From Bog-756 sp963738545 (GTDB lineage Bacteria > Actinomycetota > Acidimicrobiia > Acidimicrobiales > RAAP-2), in contig CAVTXA010000007.1 in NCBI GenBank assembly GCA_963738545.1, positions 1 through 64,000 on the forward strand: DNA of 64,000 nt, given 5' to 3'. Under the pieces are notes generated by a model. It was not told the origin of the DNA and made no database searches. It saw only the letters and a list, made by a program, of their open reading frames with translations. Position 1 is the first letter of the stretch, and the number at the start of each line of letters is the position of its first letter. The position numbers and the translations under genes are program-made. This document shows positions 60,105-64,000 of this stretch, piece after piece.

Positions 60105-60380
60105 GTGAGCGCCACCCGTGCCGGCACCCCCGAGCCCACCGATCCTGCCCCGTCGGATGACGCCGTGACCACCGTCGAGCTGGCCGTCGGGGGCATGCAC
60201 TGCGGAGCGTGCGTGGCGCTGATCGAGGAGACCCTGACCGAGCGGTCCGGGGTGCGTGGCGCCTCCGTCGACCTCGAGGCGGCCCGGGCGTTGGTCCACT
60301 TCGACCCGTCCATGGTGGGCGCGGACGATCTCATGGCCACCGTCGCCGAGGCCGGTTACTCGGCCACCCTGGTCGGCTAG
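60105..60380 (+). CDS. HMA-domain copper chaperone (CopZ-like)
   Basis: A 91-residue protein from GTG 60105; GTG 60033 (overlapping the LLM stop as GTGA) and GTG 60165 are alternatives. The heavy-metal-associated fold begins 'VTTVELAVGGMHCGACVALI' and carries the GMHCGAC copper-binding site. An acidic-rich N-terminal segment precedes it. It lies 15 bp before the P1B ATPase, whose own N-terminal HMA domain has the same motif. The expected role is to hand Cu(I) to the ATPase. Confidence 0.92.
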   Translation: MSATRAGTPEPTDPAPSDDAVTTVELAVGGMHCGACVALIEETLTERSGVRGASVDLEAARALVHFDPSMVGADDLMATVAEAGYSATLVG

Positions 60381-60395
60381 GCCACCGGTCGCCCC

Positions 60396-63080
60396 ATGTC
60401 CACGGCGCCCATAGCGGCACCGCCCACGGCGGAGACGGGCGACCTCCAGCTGGCCACGGCCGAGCTCGAGCTCGGTGGCATGCACTGCAGCGCCTGCGCC
60501 ACCCGGATCCAGAAGACGCTCGGACGGCTCCCCGCCGTGGCTAGCGCTTCGGTGAACCTGGCCACCACGCGGGCCTTCGTCTCCTACGACCCCACTCTGA
60601 TGGACACGGACCAGCTGTGCCGGGCCGTGTCCGAGGTGGGGTACACGGCCGCACCGGTGCCCGACGAGGGACCCCGGGCCGGCAACACCGATCCCGACCA
60701 CTGGATGACACGGGCCATCATCTCGTGGCCTCTGGCCCTGTGTGCCCTGGTGGTGGCCGTGGCCGCCCCGGAGACGGCCGCGGCCGGGTGGACGGTTCTG
60801 GCCCTGGCCGTGGTGGTCGAACTCGCCGGGGGGTGGCCCTTCCTCCGGGACAGCGCCCGGCTGCTCCGGCACGGTGCCACCAGCATGGACACCCTGATCG
60901 CCCTCGGAACCCTGGCGGCGCTCTCGGTCAGTGCCGTCGAGGCCATCGCCCTCGGCGGACGCCACGTCCACCTGGGGGGCAGCGGCGCCTTCGCCGCCCG
61001 GCTCCACGGGGTGATGGCCCCGCTCATCGTGGCCATCCTGGTCACCGGGAGGGCCATCGAGGCCCGCGCCCGGGCCCGGGCGGCCCGGGCCATGCACTCG
61101 CTCCTGGCGCTGCGCCCACCCTCGGCCCGAGTGGTCGCCGACGCCGACGACGACACCGGCGAGCTCGTCGCCCCCGAGAGCGTCCCGGTCGGTGCCCTGC
61201 TCCGGGTGCGGCCGGGCGAGGCCGTGCCCCTGGACGGGACCGTCGTGGCCGGATGGTCCCCGGTCGACGAGTCGATGCTCACCGGCGAGCCGCTGCCGGT
61301 GGACCGTGGTCCCGGTGACCCGGTGACCGGAGGAACCCGGAACGGCGAGGGCGCCCTGGTCCTGCGGGTCGACACGGTGGCCGCCGAATCGGTCCTGGCC
61401 CGACTGCAGCGCCTGGTGGACGACGCCCAGCGGGACAAGGCCCCGCTCCAGCGCCTGGCCGACCGGATCAGCAGCGTCTTCGTGCCCGCCGTCCTGGCCG
61501 GGGCCGCCCTCACCTTCCTGGGCTGGTGGCTGGTAGTCGGCAATGCCGGCCAAGCCGTCCTCAGTGGCCTGGCCGTCCTCCTGGTGGCCTGTCCCTGTGC
61601 CATGGGCCTGGCCGCACCGGTGGCCATGATGGTGGGCTGTGGACGGGCGGCAGCTCTCGGCATCTTCATCCGCAACGGGGATGCGCTCGAGCGACTGGCC
61701 AAGGTGGAGGCGGTGGTCTTCGACAAGACGGGCACCCTCACCGAGCGCCATGCCGTGGTCACGTCGGTCGTGGCCATAGCGGGCACGGCACCGGGTGACG
61801 TCCTGGCCATGGCCGCGGCCGTCGAGGCGGAGAGCGAGCATCCCATCGCCTCGGCCATCACCATCGAGGCCACGGCGTCAGGTGGACCGGTGGCCACGGC
61901 GTCGGCCGTGCGTTCCCTACCCGGCGTGGGTGTCTCGGGCACCGTGGAGGGTTGGTCGGTGCGGGTGGGACGACTCGTCCCCGGGGCGCTCCCTCCCTCG
62001 CTGAGATCAGCCGTCCTGGACCGCTACGACGCCGGCGAGACGGTGGTGACGGTGGATCGGGACGGCGAGACCATCGGGGCCATCACCATGACCACGCCCC
62101 TGCGGCCCGAAGCGCGTCCGGTCGTCGCGCACCTGCACGCCATGGGACTGGCCACGTCGATCCTGAGCGGCGACAGCGCCCCCGCCGTCCGCACCGTGGG
62201 CGCCACGCTCGGCATCGCCGATGCCCGCAGTGGCTTGAGCCCGGCCGCCAAGATGGAGGCGGTGGCCGGGCTACGAGGCGGCGGCCACCTCCTGATGGTC
62301 GGCGACGGGGTCAACGACGCACCGGCCCTGGCCGCCGCGGATGTCGGCTGCGCCATCGGGAGCGGCTCCGAGGCGGCCCTGGCCAACAGCGACGTGGCGT
62401 TGTTGGGCAACGACCTCCACGGCGTGCCCGCGGCGGTGGGGGTGGCCGGATCGACCTACGCGGTGATCGTGCAGAACTTCGGGTGGGCCATGGGTTACAA
62501 CGTGTCGGCCCTCCCCCTGGCCGCCTTCGGGCTGTTGGACCCGCTGGTCGCCGCCGTGGCCATGGGTCTGTCCAGCATCATCGTGGTCCTGAACAGCCTC
62601 CGACTCACCCGACTGGGCCGATCGGGTGCCGCCGGGGTCGAGCCCCCTCGCCTGCGGGGCCGTTGGGGGGTCGTGGCCTCGGTGGCCCTGCCCGTCGTCC
62701 TGTTCGCCGGACTCACGGTGGTCAGCCAGCTCGTGTCCCCCGCCCGGGGCCAGTCCCTCCTCCCCGAGCTGCCCTCCATCGCCACCCACGCCCTGCCCCA
62801 GGGGGGGTCGGCCGAGACCTATCTCGAGCCTGGCCGGGTCGGGGTCAACCAGTTCCACGTCATCTTCTCGGGGAGTCCGTCCGAGCTGGCCACCGTGGAC
62901 CCGGTGGTGACGGCAGCACCCCTCGGCGGCCTCCCCCACCTGCTCCGCCAGCTCACGGTGTCCGCCGGTCACTTCAGCGACGTGGTGGTGCTCACTCCCG
63001 GCACCTGGCGGTTCACGGTGAGCACCCCGTTCGGGGCCCACGCCGTGTCCTTCACCGCGTCGACGACGATCTCCCCATGA
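60396..63080 (+). CDS. copA: Copper-translocating P1B-type ATPase with C-terminal extracytoplasmic domain
   Basis: An 894-residue Cu(I) exporter. An N-terminal HMA domain has CxxC at 31-34 ('GGMHCSACATRI'). Then the A-domain 'STGEPLPV'-type loop (here 'LTGEPLPVDRG', near 296), the membrane CPC in 'VACPCAMGLAAP' near 399-401, the phosphorylated Asp443 in 'DKTGTLTERH', and 'GDGVNDAPALAAADVG' near 635. After the normal end near residue 735 it continues: an added membrane helix at 758-782 and a domain of about 100 residues ('YLEPGRVGVNQFHVIFSG', 'VVLTPGTWRFTV') resembling YtkA/CopC-like beta-sandwiches. That extension is unusual. It probably supplies the cuproenzyme encoded downstream. Confidence 0.94.
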   Translation: MSTAPIAAPPTAETGDLQLATAELELGGMHCSACATRIQKTLGRLPAVASASVNLATTRAFVSYDPTLMDTDQLCRAVSEVGYTAAPVPDEGPRAGNTDPDHWMTRAIISWPLALCALVVAVAAPETAAAGWTVLALAVVVELAGGWPFLRDSARLLRHGATSMDTLIALGTLAALSVSAVEAIALGGRHVHLGGSGAFAARLHGVMAPLIVAILVTGRAIEARARARAARAMHSLLALRPPSARVVADADDDTGELVAPESVPVGALLRVRPGEAVPLDGTVVAGWSPVDESMLTGEPLPVDRGPGDPVTGGTRNGEGALVLRVDTVAAESVLARLQRLVDDAQRDKAPLQRLADRISSVFVPAVLAGAALTFLGWWLVVGNAGQAVLSGLAVLLVACPCAMGLAAPVAMMVGCGRAAALGIFIRNGDALERLAKVEAVVFDKTGTLTERHAVVTSVVAIAGTAPGDVLAMAAAVEAESEHPIASAITIEATASGGPVATASAVRSLPGVGVSGTVEGWSVRVGRLVPGALPPSLRSAVLDRYDAGETVVTVDRDGETIGAITMTTPLRPEARPVVAHLHAMGLATSILSGDSAPAVRTVGATLGIADARSGLSPAAKMEAVAGLRGGGHLLMVGDGVNDAPALAAADVGCAIGSGSEAALANSDVALLGNDLHGVPAAVGVAGSTYAVIVQNFGWAMGYNVSALPLAAFGLLDPLVAAVAMGLSSIIVVLNSLRLTRLGRSGAAGVEPPRLRGRWGVVASVALPVVLFAGLTVVSQLVSPARGQSLLPELPSIATHALPQGGSAETYLEPGRVGVNQFHVIFSGSPSELATVDPVVTAAPLGGLPHLLRQLTVSAGHFSDVVVLTPGTWRFTVSTPFGAHAVSFTASTTISP

Positions 63081-63177
63081 CCCGTGGGCTGGTGCGGGTC
63101 CGGGGGTCGGGGTCGGGGTCAGGAACCACGAGCGACCGACCAGACCGCGACGGCGAGCGCCACTAGGCTCCTGTCCC

Positions 63178-64000
63178 ATGTCATCGGGGGGGATGCGTCT
63201 GGCCGTGGTGGGGCTCCTGGCTGCGTCGGCCGTGGCCATCGGCTCGCTGGGGTCGGCCGCCGGTGCCTCGGCGCCGACGGTGACCAACATCACCATGCGG
63301 GCGACTGCCTACACGCCTCATGCGCCGGCGGGCGGCACGGACGACTACCACTGCACGCTGGTCGACCCCCACGTCACCCAGAACTCGTTCATCGTCTCCA
63401 GCCAGTTCTACCCGGACAGTGTGGAGGTCCATCACGCCATCTTGTTCCTGGTGCCACCGGACGAGACGGCCGCCGCCCGGGCCGCCGATGTCGGCGGCAA
63501 GGGATGGACCTGCTTCGGCGAGACGGCCCTACCGGGGACGGGACTGGCCCAGCTGTCCCAGACCCCGTGGCTCACGGCGTGGGCCCCCGGACACGGTGAG
63601 GACGTCCTGCCCGGCGGCACCGGGGTCAAGCTCCCCGCCGGGAGCATGGTGATCATGCAGATCCACTACAACCTCCTCCGGGGCGACAAACCGGTCAGCG
63701 CCCGGCTCACGCTGCACACCGTGCCGTCCACCACGGCGCTCAAGCCGCTCTCGCTCGAACTGATGCCGGCACCGCCCGACATCCCCTGTCCCACCGGGGT
63801 GACGGGTCCCCTGTGCACCCGGGCCGCGTCCCTCGTCGACCTGGGCCAGCGGTTCGGCGCCGAGCAGGTGGGCTTCGTCGATTTCCTGGAGCAGTTCTGC
63901 GGCCGCAGCATGACCGACCCACCCGCCGGCGACACCACGTCCTGCGACTGGCCCGTCCAGGGTGGTCGGGAGATCGTCCGGCTGGGAGTCCACATGCACC
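63178..64000 (+). CDS. Copper type II ascorbate-dependent monooxygenase-like secreted protein (PHM/DBH family), 3' end beyond window
   Basis: At least 274 residues from ATG 63178, still open at the window end. A signal peptide ends near 'LGSAAGASA'. The sequence contains the CuH-type site 'VEVHHAILFLV' (H85, H86), a third likely ligand in 'MQIHYNLL' (H163, like the QVHYG motif of PHM), and 'LGVHMH' (H272, H274) right at the edge, matching the CuM HxH of PHM/DBH enzymes. Two cysteines around residues 59 and 112 fit the family disulfides. It lies 97 bp after the copper ATPase. Hydroxylation of a secreted substrate is inferred; ascorbate use is not shown. Confidence 0.85.
   Translation, partial: MSSGGMRLAVVGLLAASAVAIGSLGSAAGASAPTVTNITMRATAYTPHAPAGGTDDYHCTLVDPHVTQNSFIVSSQFYPDSVEVHHAILFLVPPDETAAARAADVGGKGWTCFGETALPGTGLAQLSQTPWLTAWAPGHGEDVLPGGTGVKLPAGSMVIMQIHYNLLRGDKPVSARLTLHTVPSTTALKPLSLELMPAPPDIPCPTGVTGPLCTRAASLVDLGQRFGAEQVGFVDFLEQFCGRSMTDPPAGDTTSCDWPVQGGREIVRLGVHMH

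Overview
This window is high-GC, densely coded DNA from an actinobacterium. The best fit is a non-mycobacterial lineage such as Acidimicrobiia, but that placement is inference. The evidence is: GTG and TTG starts; mycothiol-dependent maleylpyruvate isomerase (MDMPI) type DinB proteins; the CysO/CysM/Mec cysteine pathway arranged as in Mycobacterium; a tmRNA whose tag resumes on GCC as in Mycobacterium; and DUF2510, DUF2630 and LapA-like small proteins. No phage, insertion sequence, CRISPR array or replication origin is visible.

Layout. 0-8 kb: the 5' part of a tRNA-Ala cut by the left edge, a DUF2127 membrane protein, a PhyH-type oxygenase, tRNA-Cys, a GT4 glycosyltransferase, glnD, an L,D-transpeptidase and an enoyl-CoA hydratase. 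8-15 kb: a DUF4388 protein and a DUF4190 membrane protein, then a minus-strand block mec-cysO-cysM-(metallo-beta-lactamase fold)-rph-rdgB that matches the mycobacterial Rv1334-Rv1341 order without the rhomboid and murI genes, then smpB and ssrA on the plus strand. 15-19 kb: a base-composition-shifted accessory stretch after ssrA (an APH-like kinase, a DinB protein and an orphan), followed by a GntR-controlled membrane beta-propeller-like gene. 19-22 kb: a divergent sugar kinase / GH4 glycosidase pair. 22-27 kb: a Thr-rich membrane protein, an ECF sigma/anti-sigma pair, an orphan ATP-grasp enzyme and a SnoaL-like protein. 27-33 kb: fhs, then a secreted protein coupled to an ABC transporter with two tandemly duplicated permeases. 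33-39 kb: an MFS exporter, DUF2630, an acyl-CoA dehydrogenase, three Rossmann oxidoreductases and an SGNH hydrolase. 39-58 kb: a repeat-bearing NlpC/P60 protein, four GGDEF/EAL proteins (one with a degenerate GGDEF site), a second MFS exporter, a Coq4-motif protein, a Gfo/Idh/MocA oxidoreductase and a sphingosine-phosphate-lyase-like PLP enzyme. 57-64 kb: a possible diiron protein next to an LLM flavin oxidoreductase, then a copper module of an HMA chaperone, a P1B copper ATPase with an unusual C-terminal extracytoplasmic domain, and a PHM/DBH-type copper monooxygenase running off the right edge.

How the genes work together. The cysteine block forms a sulfur-carrier pathway: CysO carries sulfide, CysM adds O-phosphoserine and Mec releases cysteine. 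Here CysO carries ten residues after its diglycine and so probably needs cleavage first. SmpB and tmRNA form the ribosome-rescue pair. The right-hand copper genes look like a supply line in which the chaperone passes Cu(I) to the ATPase, and the ATPase delivers it outside to a secreted cuproenzyme. This, together with the fused ATPase domain, is the strongest candidate for an under-described system. The c-di-GMP cluster suggests local signalling linked to envelope functions. Starts were chosen by visible ribosome-binding sites and family alignment where possible, and several remain uncertain.
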